From contig JAAURD010000006.1 of the NCBI GenBank assembly GCA_012034075.1, positions 1 through 59,387 of the forward strand: DNA of 59,387 nt, given 5' to 3'. Of this stretch, positions 26,174 to 35,110 are shown piece by piece; position 1 is the first letter of the stretch, and each line of letters begins with the position of its first letter. The DNA is from Chloroflexaceae bacterium. GTDB lineage: Bacteria; Chloroflexota; Chloroflexia; Chloroflexales; Chloroflexaceae. A program made the position numbers and the translations under genes. The notes under the pieces are model-generated. The model made no database searches. It was not told the DNA's origin and saw nothing but the letters and a program-made list of their open reading frames with translations.

Positions 26174-27364
26174 ATGAACTCCTATTCTGAAAGTGAATTG
26201 CCTTTACTCGAACTTTTCGATATCCTGATGGAGCAACAATCGGTGGTTGGCATGGCGCTTCATCGGCTGATCACCGACGAGCAGGGGGTTCCGGCAAACT
26301 ATGTCTTTGTGTATGTGAATACCGCATTTGAATCGCTGACCGGTCTCACACGTGATTACATCATCGGCAAAACCGTCACAGACGTTTTGCCGGATCTGCA
26401 AACCGGGCGCTTTGACTGGATCAATACGTATGGTCAGGTTGTGTTGACCGGCCAATCGATACCGTTTGAGCAGCATGCCGAAAGCCTGAATCGTTGCTAT
26501 CGGGTGACCGCCTATTGCCCCCAACCACCCTATTTTGTGACCCTGTTTCAAGATATCACCGAACGGAAACAGAGAGACGCTACCCTACAAGAACGTGCCA
26601 CATACCATCAGTTGGTCTTTGAACATATGACCGAAGGACTGGTCATGCATGCCATCGTGTATGATGATGCGGGTGTTGCCATCGATTACCGTATTCTGGA
26701 TGTTAATCCCAGCTTTGAACGCATGCTGGGCGTCGAACGTCAGCATGTTATTGATCGTCTGGCAAGCGATGTCTACGGCGCGGTAGCCTTTCTCGATATC
26801 TATGCCAGGGTTGCCGAAACCATGGAGCCCTATCAGTTTGATGCGCCGTTTGGCGACAAGACCTATGCAGTACGTGTCTTCGCGCCGCGCAGGGGCGAGT
26901 TTGTGACCATGTTTTTTGATGTGACCGAAGAGCGCCGTCACACCGCCGCGCAGCAAACCGCCCTGCGTGAACTTTCATCACCGCTCATCCCCCTGATTGA
27001 TGGCGTGGTGGTGTTGCCCTTGATTGGTAGCATCGATAATCAACGAGCGCAACAAGTACAAGAGACATTACTTGAAGGTGTGATGCAACATCGTGCCAAC
27101 ACCGTTATTCTTGATATTACCGGCGTCCAAACGGTCGATAACGAAACCGCCAATGGATTTATGCAGGCAGCTCAGGCCGTGCGTTTGCTGGGCGCACAGG
27201 TGATGATGACAGGCATCCAACCACGCATTGCCCAGACTCTGATTCATCTGGGAGCAGACTTGAGTGGTATCAAAACCTACAGCAGTCTGCAATCGGGCAT
27301 TGCCGCCGTATTGCAGCTCTCGCAGCAGAGACTTGGAACACGATCACGCAATAGTGGAGCATAA
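26174..27364 (+). CDS. PAS-PAS-STAS protein (RsbR-like stressosome regulator)
   Basis: The 396-residue protein has two PAS domains (about 15-135, with VNTAFESLTGLTRDYIIGKTV, and about 145-255, with VNPSFERMLGVERQHVIDRL) and a C-terminal STAS domain (about 275-390, VILDITGVQTVDNETANGF and TGIQPRIAQTLIHLGADLS). This is the RsbR/RsbRD layout of the stressosome, where the STAS domain is phosphorylated by RsbT. The Thr that usually follows the Asp in VD-T is Asn here (VDNETAN), so the main phosphosite may be missing; the later Thr (IKTYSSLQSG) is kept. No rsbS/rsbT genes are adjacent. ATG 26174 is preferred, preceded by AGAGAGG. Confidence 0.85.
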   Translation: MNSYSESELPLLELFDILMEQQSVVGMALHRLITDEQGVPANYVFVYVNTAFESLTGLTRDYIIGKTVTDVLPDLQTGRFDWINTYGQVVLTGQSIPFEQHAESLNRCYRVTAYCPQPPYFVTLFQDITERKQRDATLQERATYHQLVFEHMTEGLVMHAIVYDDAGVAIDYRILDVNPSFERMLGVERQHVIDRLASDVYGAVAFLDIYARVAETMEPYQFDAPFGDKTYAVRVFAPRRGEFVTMFFDVTEERRHTAAQQTALRELSSPLIPLIDGVVVLPLIGSIDNQRAQQVQETLLEGVMQHRANTVILDITGVQTVDNETANGFMQAAQAVRLLGAQVMMTGIQPRIAQTLIHLGADLSGIKTYSSLQSGIAAVLQLSQQRLGTRSRNSGA

Positions 27365-27409
27365 CCATGAAAACCGTATTTCTCTAGAACGATAAGAAAG
27401 GACCAACCA

Positions 27410-28164
27410 ATGGATTTTCATAACCAAATTGTGCTCGTTACTGGTGCTGCCAATGGCATTGGCCAGGCCACAGCTGTAGCGTTTGGGGAGGCCGGCGCCA
27501 CCGTGCTGCTGGTTGATCGGGATGAACCAGGGTTGCAACAGACACACGCTATCCTCCAACAGCACAATGCCCGCAGCGAACCGCACCCAATGGACGTGAC
27601 CGACGAAACCGCCTGGCAAGCACTGGCCGAGCATATTCGCCAGCACCATGGCCGGCTCGATTGCGCGCCAATATTGCCGGCATTGTCGGCTCACCCCAAC
27701 CGACCGCCGATACGGATACCGCCGAGTTTCGCACCGTGATGGACATTAACGTGACCGGTATCTACCTGGCAATGAAGTATGAGCTTCCGCTAATGCTGGC
27801 GACCGGCGGTGGCAGCATTGTCAATGCCACCAGTTACGTCAGCGTGGTCGCTTTCCCGGCTGTCTGCTCATATGTTGCCAGCAAACACGCCGTTGCTGGC
27901 CTGACCAAAGTGGCAGCCCTGGAATATGCTCGCCAGAACATTCGGGTCAACAGCATTGGCCCTGGCCCAATTGATGCGGGCATGCTCAAAGCCTTCTTTG
28001 CGACTGACCCGGCGGCCAAGCAAGCCCTGGCAAACACCATTCCTCTGGGCCGGCTCGGCGAAGTCCACGAAGTTGCCAGCGCGGTGCTCTGGTTATGTTC
28101 GGAAGCGGCAAGTTTTATCACGGGCACCACGCTCTTTGTTGATGGCGGTGTCCTTATTCAATAA
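27410..28164 (+). CDS. SDR family oxidoreductase (one frameshift)
   Basis: Read across a one-base loss near 27667, the product has about 251 residues and is a classical short-chain dehydrogenase. It has the cofactor loop VTGAANGIGQA (TGxxxGxG), the structural motif NIAG (normally NNAG) right at the shift, catalytic Ser-Tyr-Lys in NATSYVSVVAF...SYVASKHAV, and the C-terminal GTTLFVDGGVLIQ. The substrate is not predictable. GAAAGGA lies upstream of the start. It follows the STAS gene by 45 bp and may share its transcript. Confidence 0.85.
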
Positions 28165-28267
28165 AGGCACAGCCTACCGCAAAGATCAAAATCAGCGTAC
28201 AATGCTCATGGAACACATAAAGCGGAGTCGCGAACAGTACTTTGAACCAGCAGAGAAAGAGGTTGGC

Positions 28268-29923
28268 ATGAACTGGCTTTTACGATCTGGAATATCGAAT
28301 GCAGAGGCAGCACCACGCTGGCAACCGCCGCTGCCGCACGCATTGTTCTGGCTTGGCGCTGGAGCACTGGGTATGGTCGGGCTGATCACTGCGTTGAAGC
28401 AATTGCACCGACCCGAACAACCCGTACAACGGGAAGAGCTTCGGCTGGATGATACCCCGGTAACCATTTTGCAACACCCTGAACAGCAACCCCACGACCA
28501 TCCGGCCGTGGTCATTGCGCATGGCTTCGCCGCTTCACGCAATATCATGTCGGCCTTTGCGCTGACCCTGGCACGTGCAGGCTACACCGCCCTGACCTTT
28601 GATTTTGCCGGGCATGGCCAAAACACGACGCCCCTGTCGGGCGATATGGCCGACTTTGAAGGCCGCTATCAGCAACTCAAATCCAGTTTACAGCGTGTAG
28701 TCGATCTGGCCCGCACACGTGGCAATGGTCAGGTTGCCCTGATCGGCCATTCCATGGGCAGTGCCGTGGTCACCCGCTATGGTCAGGAACACCCGGAGAT
28801 CGCAGCGGTCATCGGCGTTTCGCTGGTATACGATCAGGTCACCCCGGAGACACCGCGCAACCTGTTGGTCATCAATGGCGAGCGTGAAATGCAGCTACGG
28901 CCCATGGCCCAGCAGGTGATAGACCAGGTAGCCGGCGGTAGCGGCAGCGGCAGCATTGGCAGCACCTATGGCAACCTGGCCGATGGCACCGGCCGACGCG
29001 TGGTCTATGCCAATGGCGCCGAGCATCTAGGGATTCTCTTCCATCATACCAGCATGCGTGAGGCACTCAGCTGGCTGAACGCCTGTTTCCGCCGCCCGGA
29101 TGAGCCAGACCCCTACATCGATCAGCGCTTGCCCTGGTTTGGCTTGCTCTACGCCTCGGCGCTGCTGCTCTTCTGGCCCTGCGCCGAACTGCTGCGACTC
29201 GCACGCGGGCAGCACCCACCGCTCGCTCCCGTGTCACCGTTACCGTTTCGCTGGTGGCTCGGTATCACCCTGCTGCCCGCGCTCATCACGCCGCTGCTAC
29301 TGCGTCTGATACCAGCGCGGCTGACCAATCGCTTTTTGCCGATTATCATTGGTGGGCCGTTGACCCTGCACTTTGCATTCTACGGCGGCCTCACCGCAGC
29401 CGGTCTCTGGTTGGCCCAGCGTGCATTGCCTGACAAGGTTATCCCCACCTATCATACCCCGCAGCTGCTGTTTCAAGCCGTCGCGGCCGCGTTGCTGATG
29501 AGCGGCTATGCTTTTTTGACGATGGGACAAGCGACGCAACGTTCCTTCGTCAGTTATTTTCCATCGGCACAGCGCCTGCCGGTAGCTGCGGCCGTGTTTG
29601 CCGCGATGCTGCCCTACTTTCTCGCTGATGAGTATTTGACCCGCCGGCCCGGTGCGCCCCGTGGCGCCTATGCGCTCACCAAGATGAGCTTTGTCGGCTC
29701 GTTGGCACTGGCGATTGCGCTCAATCCGCGCCAACTCTTCTTTCTGATCCTTGTAGCGCCCATGCTGCTAGCCTACTTTGCGATCTATGGCTTTCTCGGG
29801 GCATTGCTTTACCATCGCAGCCAGATGCCATTGAGCGGCGCCATTGCCAATGCACTGATCTGCGCCTGTGGCATCGCCGCCAACTTCCCGCTGGTGCAGC
29901 ACAGCCCACAGCGTAGAGCGTAG
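28268..29923 (+). CDS. alpha/beta hydrolase with C-terminal membrane domain
   Basis: The protein has about 551 residues. After an N-terminal membrane segment (about 25-45) comes a serine hydrolase domain with VVIAHGFAASRNIM (oxyanion region), the nucleophile elbow LIGHSMGSAV and a probable His in NGAEHLGILFH. From about residue 290 on there are eight or so hydrophobic segments. The fusion of hydrolase and multi-pass membrane domain is unusual, and the substrate may be a membrane lipid or glycan. The open frame extends far upstream, but TACAAT at 28197-28202 looks like the -10 box and AAGAGG precedes ATG 28268, so I use that start. The stop lies inside a 7-bp tandem repeat. Confidence 0.75.
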   Translation: MNWLLRSGISNAEAAPRWQPPLPHALFWLGAGALGMVGLITALKQLHRPEQPVQREELRLDDTPVTILQHPEQQPHDHPAVVIAHGFAASRNIMSAFALTLARAGYTALTFDFAGHGQNTTPLSGDMADFEGRYQQLKSSLQRVVDLARTRGNGQVALIGHSMGSAVVTRYGQEHPEIAAVIGVSLVYDQVTPETPRNLLVINGEREMQLRPMAQQVIDQVAGGSGSGSIGSTYGNLADGTGRRVVYANGAEHLGILFHHTSMREALSWLNACFRRPDEPDPYIDQRLPWFGLLYASALLLFWPCAELLRLARGQHPPLAPVSPLPFRWWLGITLLPALITPLLLRLIPARLTNRFLPIIIGGPLTLHFAFYGGLTAAGLWLAQRALPDKVIPTYHTPQLLFQAVAAALLMSGYAFLTMGQATQRSFVSYFPSAQRLPVAAAVFAAMLPYFLADEYLTRRPGAPRGAYALTKMSFVGSLALAIALNPRQLFFLILVAPMLLAYFAIYGFLGALLYHRSQMPLSGAIANALICACGIAANFPLVQHSPQRRA

Positions 29924-29941
29924 AGCGTAGAGCGTAGAGCG
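29911..29941. repeat. 7-bp tandem repeat GCGTAGA, four copies
   Basis: The repeat spans the end of the hydrolase gene; its TAG stop (29921-29923) is inside a unit. Any slippage in the repeat would change the C-terminus by a few residues only. Confidence 0.9.
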
Positions 29942-30318
29942 ATACTCAGGTGAAAATCGTCCTTTGTGCAACCAAGGATTCACCACAAAGCACACCAGTT
30001 GCACAAAGGAAACACAAAGAACGAATCCATTAACCATTATCCATCCATGTCTCCGTGTCTACGTGGTAAACCTGCATTCCCTCCGTGTCCCTGTAGTACT
30101 CATTTGGCTTTTTGAGGATTGCAAACCCTCATAAAAGAACTAAATGGTGCATGCTCTGGGCACAGCACGCTACATCCCTACAGAGCAGAAAATACATGCT
30201 CGTCTTGCGCAATTGCTCCAAATTAGCCCAATATTGCCCAAAATCCAAAAACCGGGGAATATTCCCCTTGACACGTGTTTAGCCCATCCCAAAGCCATTG
30301 TTCGGTAAGATTCAACGT
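29942..30318. other. repeat-rich intergenic region
   Basis: No gene is seen. It holds direct-repeat-like words (CACAAAGCACACC, CACAAAGGAAACACAAAG) that recur near 18790-18840, a decayed palindrome GCTCTGGG...CCCTACAGAGC (about 30153-30187), and ATTAGCCCAATATTGCCCAAAATCC, which looks like low-complexity DNA. Confidence 0.5.
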
Positions 30319-30348
30319 TTGTTGTGTGCTTTGTCGATATGCTATACT
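30319..30348 (+). promoter_or_regulatory. promoter of the HTH protein gene
   Basis: TTGTTG (30319-30324), 18 nt, then TATACT (30343-30348), about 110 bp before the start codon. Confidence 0.6.
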
Positions 30349-30455
30349 GGAGTCAAGACATGTATGGTGACAACATCTGATAGGTGTGGATAGCCGATCC
30401 CGCTATCAAGGCACCAGTGGAACAAAACCTATACGATAAAGGAGGAAAACCAACT

Positions 30456-31139
30456 ATGAAAGCATCCGTTAGCACACCTGCTGCCATGTCCCCCGGCATG
30501 GGCAACCTGAGCGAGCAGTACCATCATATCATCGAGGCCATGGCCCAGGGCCTCAAACTTGAAGCAATTGCGCACCAGTTGCAGGTCTCGCTGGAGACGC
30601 TGTATCGCTGGCTGGGCGAGCCACTCTTTCGTACCATGTTGCAACAGCGACAGTTCTATCAGCAGGAACAGGCCCAGCTCAAAATGGCCGAAGAATCGTC
30701 CAATGTGGTAGATCGCTTGATTGCCCAGACCGAATCGTCTCATGTGAGCATTCAGCTTCGCGCTATCAACATGTTTTTGCGTCTGGTCAAAGCAAACCGC
30801 ACCGCATCAAGCGCGTCGCGCTCTGCAAAGAACAAAACGCCGTCGGCGGATAATCGCCGCCAACCCAAACTGGATGCGCCTGACGTCAGCGCAACCGCCA
30901 GCCAGCCGCCCGACCCGCCCGATCAGCAGCGCATCAGCATGCCCGCGTTGTCGGTCGAAACGCCCACGCATGATCCATTAACGCTGTCGGATGAGTCGCC
31001 CACCGCAGACGACCATGTGCCCCATGGTACAGCAGCGCCTGGCACACGCAGTATGCCCGAACCGGCGCAGAACAGGGGCAACCGCCGCGAACGACGCAAG
31101 CAGCAGAAACGGCAGCAGAAACGCAACGCACGGCGCTAA
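30456..31139 (+). CDS. helix-turn-helix protein with long basic Pro-rich tail
   Basis: The 227-residue protein has one recognisable part: an HTH of the homeodomain/terminase-small-subunit kind at about residues 28-60 (EAMAQGLKLEAIAHQLQVS, then LETLYRWLGEP). A helical segment follows (about 65-110), then a disordered Pro/Thr/Asp-rich linker, and a strongly basic end rich in Arg, Lys and Gln that could bind nucleic acid. I know no characterised relative. AAAGGAGG 10 nt before ATG 30456 supports the start. It is alone on its transcript. Confidence 0.75.
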   Translation: MKASVSTPAAMSPGMGNLSEQYHHIIEAMAQGLKLEAIAHQLQVSLETLYRWLGEPLFRTMLQQRQFYQQEQAQLKMAEESSNVVDRLIAQTESSHVSIQLRAINMFLRLVKANRTASSASRSAKNKTPSADNRRQPKLDAPDVSATASQPPDPPDQQRISMPALSVETPTHDPLTLSDESPTADDHVPHGTAAPGTRSMPEPAQNRGNRRERRKQQKRQQKRNARR

Positions 31140-31210
31140 TCGAGAAATCAGGTTGTCCCATCACTGCGTAGGTGCTCGTGCTGCAACTCCTTTGTTTTGA
31201 CGCGGAGCGG

Positions 31211-31252
31211 CTGCTTTGGGGGGTCGTAGTGTGCTGCGACATTCCAAAGCAG
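31211..31252. repeat. palindromic dispersed repeat
   Basis: CTGCTTTGG...GTCGTAG...CTGCGAC...CCAAAGCAG folds into a long stem and matches the core of the element at 10440. No ATACCAAATT ends are left, so it is a core-only remnant. It lies 72 bp after the HTH gene and may serve as its terminator. Confidence 0.6.
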
Positions 31253-31357
31253 GGCAGGCCGCAAACCTGTCCGACATTGGCACGCACCAGATCACCGTGC
31301 TCAGACCAGGCGTGAGCTCATGCCCAAAGACAGCCTGCCATGCCGTTGTGCGGCATC

Positions 31358-31386
31358 TTGACCGTCAATCAAAAGCATGGTACGAT
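31358..31386 (+). promoter_or_regulatory. promoter of the two small membrane protein genes
   Basis: TTGACC (31358-31363), 17 nt, then TACGAT (31381-31386), about 120 bp before ATG 31510. It most likely drives both 31510 and 32080. Confidence 0.6.
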
Positions 31387-31509
31387 TCTCATGAGTACAG
31401 AAAATCACTGCCCCAGTGTTCAGTGAACCTAGTTGTCCATGTGTGGGTGACCGCTTCCTCCAGGGAAAACACGCTTCCGATACCAGAACTGAAATGGAAA
31501 GAGGCTATC

Positions 31510-32061
31510 ATGGAAAGTCTGCTTCAAGGGACTATTCAAATCATCACCGTGATACTGATCGTCATGGCGATTGCTCTCGTTCTGGCGATGATCGGGCTGG
31601 CGGTGCTAGCGCGTGGCATCCGTGAACTGGATGTGCCGGAAGGGGCCGACTTTTTTACCACGCTACGGCATGTGCCGCTGTTGCTGGTGGTCGTGATTGA
31701 TCTGCTCGATTTTGCGTTGGATATCTTTTCGGCACCGATTGTGTGGATTGCGCTCAATTCGATGGGCTTGTCCGGGCTACGCGATAAAGCGGCGATTGAG
31801 GGGTTGATACCCTTTACCCAGGTTATTCCAACGTTTACGGTCTGCTGGTTTGCGGCACGCTGGTTCAATCTGGGTAGCCCGCCAGGCACATGGTATGCCC
31901 ACCGCGATCAGTCGTCCCATCGTCTGGATGATCGGGTCGTGTATGAGCATGCCCCGTATGATGAGCGCTGGTACGACGATGATGCCGCGTATGATGAGTG
32001 GGAAGATCAACGGCGCAGCAGAGCAAAACGTTTGCCGGCACGCCGTCCTGAAAGAGAGTAG
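31510..32061 (+). CDS. hypothetical membrane protein with acidic/Tyr-rich tail
   Basis: The 183-residue protein has an N-terminal membrane helix (about 8-35), two further hydrophobic segments (about 55-85 and 100-120), and a hydrophilic C-terminal tail with many Tyr, Asp and Arg (YDERWYDDDAAYDEWEDQRR). No family is recognised. GGAAAGAGG precedes the ATG. The following small gene starts 18 bp after its stop, so they form an operon. Confidence 0.7.
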   Translation: MESLLQGTIQIITVILIVMAIALVLAMIGLAVLARGIRELDVPEGADFFTTLRHVPLLLVVVIDLLDFALDIFSAPIVWIALNSMGLSGLRDKAAIEGLIPFTQVIPTFTVCWFAARWFNLGSPPGTWYAHRDQSSHRLDDRVVYEHAPYDERWYDDDAAYDEWEDQRRSRAKRLPARRPERE

Positions 32062-32079
32062 CGGAAAAAGGAGGCAACG

Positions 32080-32412
32080 ATGCCTGATATTTATACAGTC
32101 GTTCAATTTGTGGTAATCGTGGTGGTTTCCGGGGTCTGTGGTGGCCTAGCCCGGGCTATGTTTGGTCTAGGGCGTGATAACTTTTTGCTGTCGGTAGTGT
32201 TTGGGACTATCGGTGGCTATCTGGGGCTGTATTTGCACCAGACGTTCTTTCCAGCAGCCAATCTGCCATCGTTTCGCGTTGGCAGCCAGACGATAGAGAT
32301 TGTGTGGATTATGATTGGCGCGATTGTGTTTACATTTGTTGCCAGTCTGGTTGATGGTGCGCGACGGCGGCTGACTCGGCGTCAACCATCAGCACCGCAC
32401 CAGCCACAGTAG
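32080..32412 (+). CDS. GlsB/YeaQ/YmgE-like small membrane protein
   Basis: The 110-residue protein has three hydrophobic segments and glycine-rich patches (GGLARAMFGLG, GTIGGYLGLYL) like those of the transglycosylase-associated GlsB/YeaQ/YmgE family, which is a stress-linked group with no established activity. The spacing of the Gly patterns is only approximately that of the family, so the assignment is moderate. AAAGGAGG stands before the ATG, and a strong terminator follows the stop. Confidence 0.65.
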   Translation: MPDIYTVVQFVVIVVVSGVCGGLARAMFGLGRDNFLLSVVFGTIGGYLGLYLHQTFFPAANLPSFRVGSQTIEIVWIMIGAIVFTFVASLVDGARRRLTRRQPSAPHQPQ

Positions 32413-32425
32413 ACTCTGTAGTGCT

Positions 32426-32479
32426 GCCCCTCTCTTGTGCCAGTGCTTTGCTGGTGAAGAGAGGGGCGTTTTGCGTTTT
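32426..32479 (+). terminator. Rho-independent terminator
   Basis: GCCCCTCTCTT (32426-32436) and AAGAGAGGGGC (32457-32467) form a perfect 11-bp stem. A CCAG/CTGG stem sits within the loop, and GTTTTGCGTTTT follows. It ends the two-gene membrane operon. Confidence 0.9.
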
Positions 32480-32496
32480 AGTGTCTAGGAGAAACG

Positions 32497-33135
32497 ATGC
32501 ATATTCGTGATTTGCAGCCAGATGATGCAACGCTCAAGGAACAGGCGGCTGAAGCGCTGGTACTGGGCTTTCGCGAGCACTGGCCGGCTGCATGGCCGGA
32601 TATGGCGGCGGCACGGGCAGAGGTCGAGCAAGCGTTATCCCCTGAAAAGGTGTGTCGGGTTGCGTGTGACGATCATGGGACGCTGCTGGGATGGATCGGA
32701 GGCTTCCACATGTATGGGGTAGTGTGGGAGCTTCATCCGCTGGTAGTGCATCCGCGTGTGCAGGGCCGTGGGGTTGGGCGTGCATTGGTAGCAGATTTTG
32801 AGGCGCAGGTAGCGCAACGTGGCGGGTTGACGATACTGCTGGGCAGCGACGACGAGCATGACATGACGTCGCTCAGTGGGGTCGATCTCTATCCGGATGT
32901 CTGGCAGCATATTGCCCAGATTCGGAATCTACGCGGTCATCCATACACGTTTTATCAGACGTGCGGGTTTGTGATTGTGGGGGTAGTACCTGATGCCAAT
33001 GGGCCGGGCAAGCCGGACATTTTGCTGGCAAAGCGGGTAATGGGTGATGGATTAGCGGTGATGGACCATTTATGTGTGTTCTTTCTATCTTTTGTGGTAT
33101 ATATCCTTTCCTGCAAACGTTGCGGCTTTGCGTGA
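32497..33135 (+). CDS. GNAT acetyltransferase, aminoglycoside 6'-N-acetyltransferase-like
   Basis: The protein has 212 residues, of which about the first 183 match the AAC(6')-I type GNAT proteins. The acetyl-CoA loop is HPRVQGRGVGRALV. Typical AAC(6') words are WELHPLVVHP, GSDDEHDMTSLSGVDLY, HPYTFYQTCGFVIVGVVPDANGPG and KPDILLAKR. The last 25 or so residues are hydrophobic and Cys-rich, outside the usual family end at LAKRV, so the natural stop may have been lost. Environmental members of this group can modify aminoglycosides, but others do not; resistance is not shown. Confidence 0.8.
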   Translation: MHIRDLQPDDATLKEQAAEALVLGFREHWPAAWPDMAAARAEVEQALSPEKVCRVACDDHGTLLGWIGGFHMYGVVWELHPLVVHPRVQGRGVGRALVADFEAQVAQRGGLTILLGSDDEHDMTSLSGVDLYPDVWQHIAQIRNLRGHPYTFYQTCGFVIVGVVPDANGPGKPDILLAKRVMGDGLAVMDHLCVFFLSFVVYILSCKRCGFA

Positions 33136-33374
33136 GGAAATGGGTCAGCGGTGATGGCTGGCTGGTGGTGCGCCAATCAATCGATGCTGTGCTATAATAC
33201 TACTGAACATTTGTTCTTTCTGTACCAGGTGGTGCCAACACCGTCGAGATATGGTACTATTTTGCTATCATTGCAAGGAGAGGCCCCACTGGAGCGGGGT
33301 CATTGGTGCCATCGTTGGTATGAGCAGGTTGTTCACAGAGAGAGAAAAGACAATCAGAAGGGGAAGCAGGCAGC

Positions 33375-33986
33375 ATGGAGACCATCAAACAAGCAATGTT
33401 ATGGGTATTACCGCGTCTACCGCTTCCGATGCTCGCGCTTGCGGCATCGTATGGGGTGTACCAGTATCAGCGACTCTACATGCCCCACTGGTTTGCTCTG
33501 GCATCGGCAGTTGCCTTTGAATTGACGTATATTGGATTGGCACTGGCGCCTGTGCATCATCAGGAACGCCAGCAGGCACGCTGGATTGCGCTCAGCGCGG
33601 TTGGCGTGAGTGTTGTGTATAACACGCTGGCGGGTCTTTTTCACCGTGTGCCAACGTTGTTGAATGATCTGCCGCTGCCATGGGAGGCGGTGCTGGCGGT
33701 GTTGCATGGGGCACCCCTGGCAATTGTTGCGTATTTTGTGGCAGATCTGTTGCTGCACCGGGATCCAGATGCGCAGCAAGATGATGGCTCGGTTATTACG
33801 ATTACCGAAGATGCGCTGGCTATTTTGCGCTTGCGGCTGGCCGGCGAGACGATTAACCGCGATAGGGCGACGGAGCATGGCTTTCGCACGCCGCAGGCGG
33901 CACTGGCGGCGACGGCGCGGCTCTATGCGGCGCTCCGCCGCGACCATGAGCAAATGATGAGTTTGTATCAGAACCAGTCGGTGTGA
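33375..33986 (+). CDS. hypothetical four-helix membrane protein
   Basis: The 203-residue protein has four hydrophobic segments within about residues 8-130 and then a charged cytoplasmic tail of 70 residues with ITITEDALAILRLRLAGE, and a helix-turn-helix-looking GETINRDRATEHGFRTPQAALA. No family is recognised. GAAGGGGAAGC precedes the ATG. A TATAAT box lies near 33193 about 180 bp upstream. It lies directly upstream of the defence island on the same strand, but with its own spacing and promoter. Confidence 0.6.
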   Translation: METIKQAMLWVLPRLPLPMLALAASYGVYQYQRLYMPHWFALASAVAFELTYIGLALAPVHHQERQQARWIALSAVGVSVVYNTLAGLFHRVPTLLNDLPLPWEAVLAVLHGAPLAIVAYFVADLLLHRDPDAQQDDGSVITITEDALAILRLRLAGETINRDRATEHGFRTPQAALAATARLYAALRRDHEQMMSLYQNQSV

Positions 33987-34115
33987 GTATGCTTGCTGTA
34001 GGGGCGTTGCTGTAGGGTGCCGGTGCAGCAACGCTGAAACTGTATGAACAATCATCTCCCTTTTTCCAAAACAATAATCGATCAAACGTTCGGTGCAAAG
34101 GAAGCACATAATAGC

Positions 34116-34124
34116 TGGTATAAT
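34116..34124 (+). promoter_or_regulatory. extended -10 promoter of the Ssp operon
   Basis: TGGTATAAT (34116-34124) is a consensus extended -10 element 70 bp before the start of sspB. No clear -35 box is present, which is normal for an extended -10. Confidence 0.65.
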
Positions 34125-34193
34125 AAGAGGGTGCGGTGTTGGCAACGGCGATATTGTTGTTGCCCGGCAGTCTAGCTCATCAGGGAGTCTATC

Positions 34194-35110
34194 GTGGTTT
34201 TTGCAGCATTCACACCGACCTTTAGCGGACATGAGACCTTTGTGCTACGAAGCAACTGGCTCAAGAAGGGATACGATGTCATCAAACACTATCCTGACCT
34301 GTTCTCGCGGCCAGATGCCTATGTGAAACTTGGGGTTGGCAAGAACATGGCCCAATCGATACGGTACTGGGGGCGTGTGTGCGGCATGTTCGACAAAAAG
34401 CCCGACGGTACCGGCTACGAACCAACCCCGCTAGGCGATTGGTTACTGGCTGATACTGGCACGGATCCTTTCCTGGCATCGCCAGCAAGCTGGTGGCTGC
34501 TGCACTGGCAGTTAGCTGCTCGTCCAGAAGCAGCAATGAGCTGGTTCTATACCTTTAACATGCTGCGTCATGGTGAATTTTCTCTTGCTCAGGTTGGCGC
34601 ATCTCTGAAGGCTCTGGCAACGGAGCATGGCTGGCGGGTGCCATCAACAGCAACTATTGAGCGGGATGTTGATTGTCTGGTCCGTTGTTATACCCGTCCA
34701 TCGACGAGGCAATTGGAGACAGCCGTTGAAGATGCCTTGCTATGCCCGCTCATGGAACTAGGATTGCTTCAGCCTGTTCCAAGTCAACGACTCTATCGGT
34801 TGTCCAATGGACTGCAGCCGACACTTCCGGACGCACTGGTTGCCTATGCTATCCATGCGATGATCAAAGACAGCGACAGCAAGACTATCTCGTTTCGACG
34901 GCTCTCCTATGATCAGGCTCGCCTGGGCGGGTCTTTCGGTTGGACGAGGATTCCTTACTCCAACGGCTGTATCGGATTGAAGCAGTGACCGAGGGGGCTG
35001 CCGTCTATGCCGATCAGGCAGGCATTCGTCAGGTTCTTTGGCACGAGACTGGTCCGGAGGTCGCCAAGGTATTGCTTCAACGGGCATGGGCTGAGGAGGG
35101 GACACGATGA
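34194..35110 (+). CDS. sspB: SspB-like DUF4007 protein (one frameshift)
   Basis: Read across a missing C near 34929, the product has about 305 residues. The N-terminus (FSGHETFVLRSNWLKKGYD, then VKLGVGKNMAQSIRYWG) is the DUF4007 signature. The restored C-terminus runs VFRLDEDSLLQRLYRIEAV to EEGTR and ends in an ATGA overlap with the next gene. DUF4007 is, as I recall, the SspB nickase of the single-strand phosphorothioation system, which opens DNA for sulfur insertion. Gene order and partners here support that reading. The GTG start has only a weak ribosome site. If the frameshift is real, the modification arm would be dead. Confidence 0.75.
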
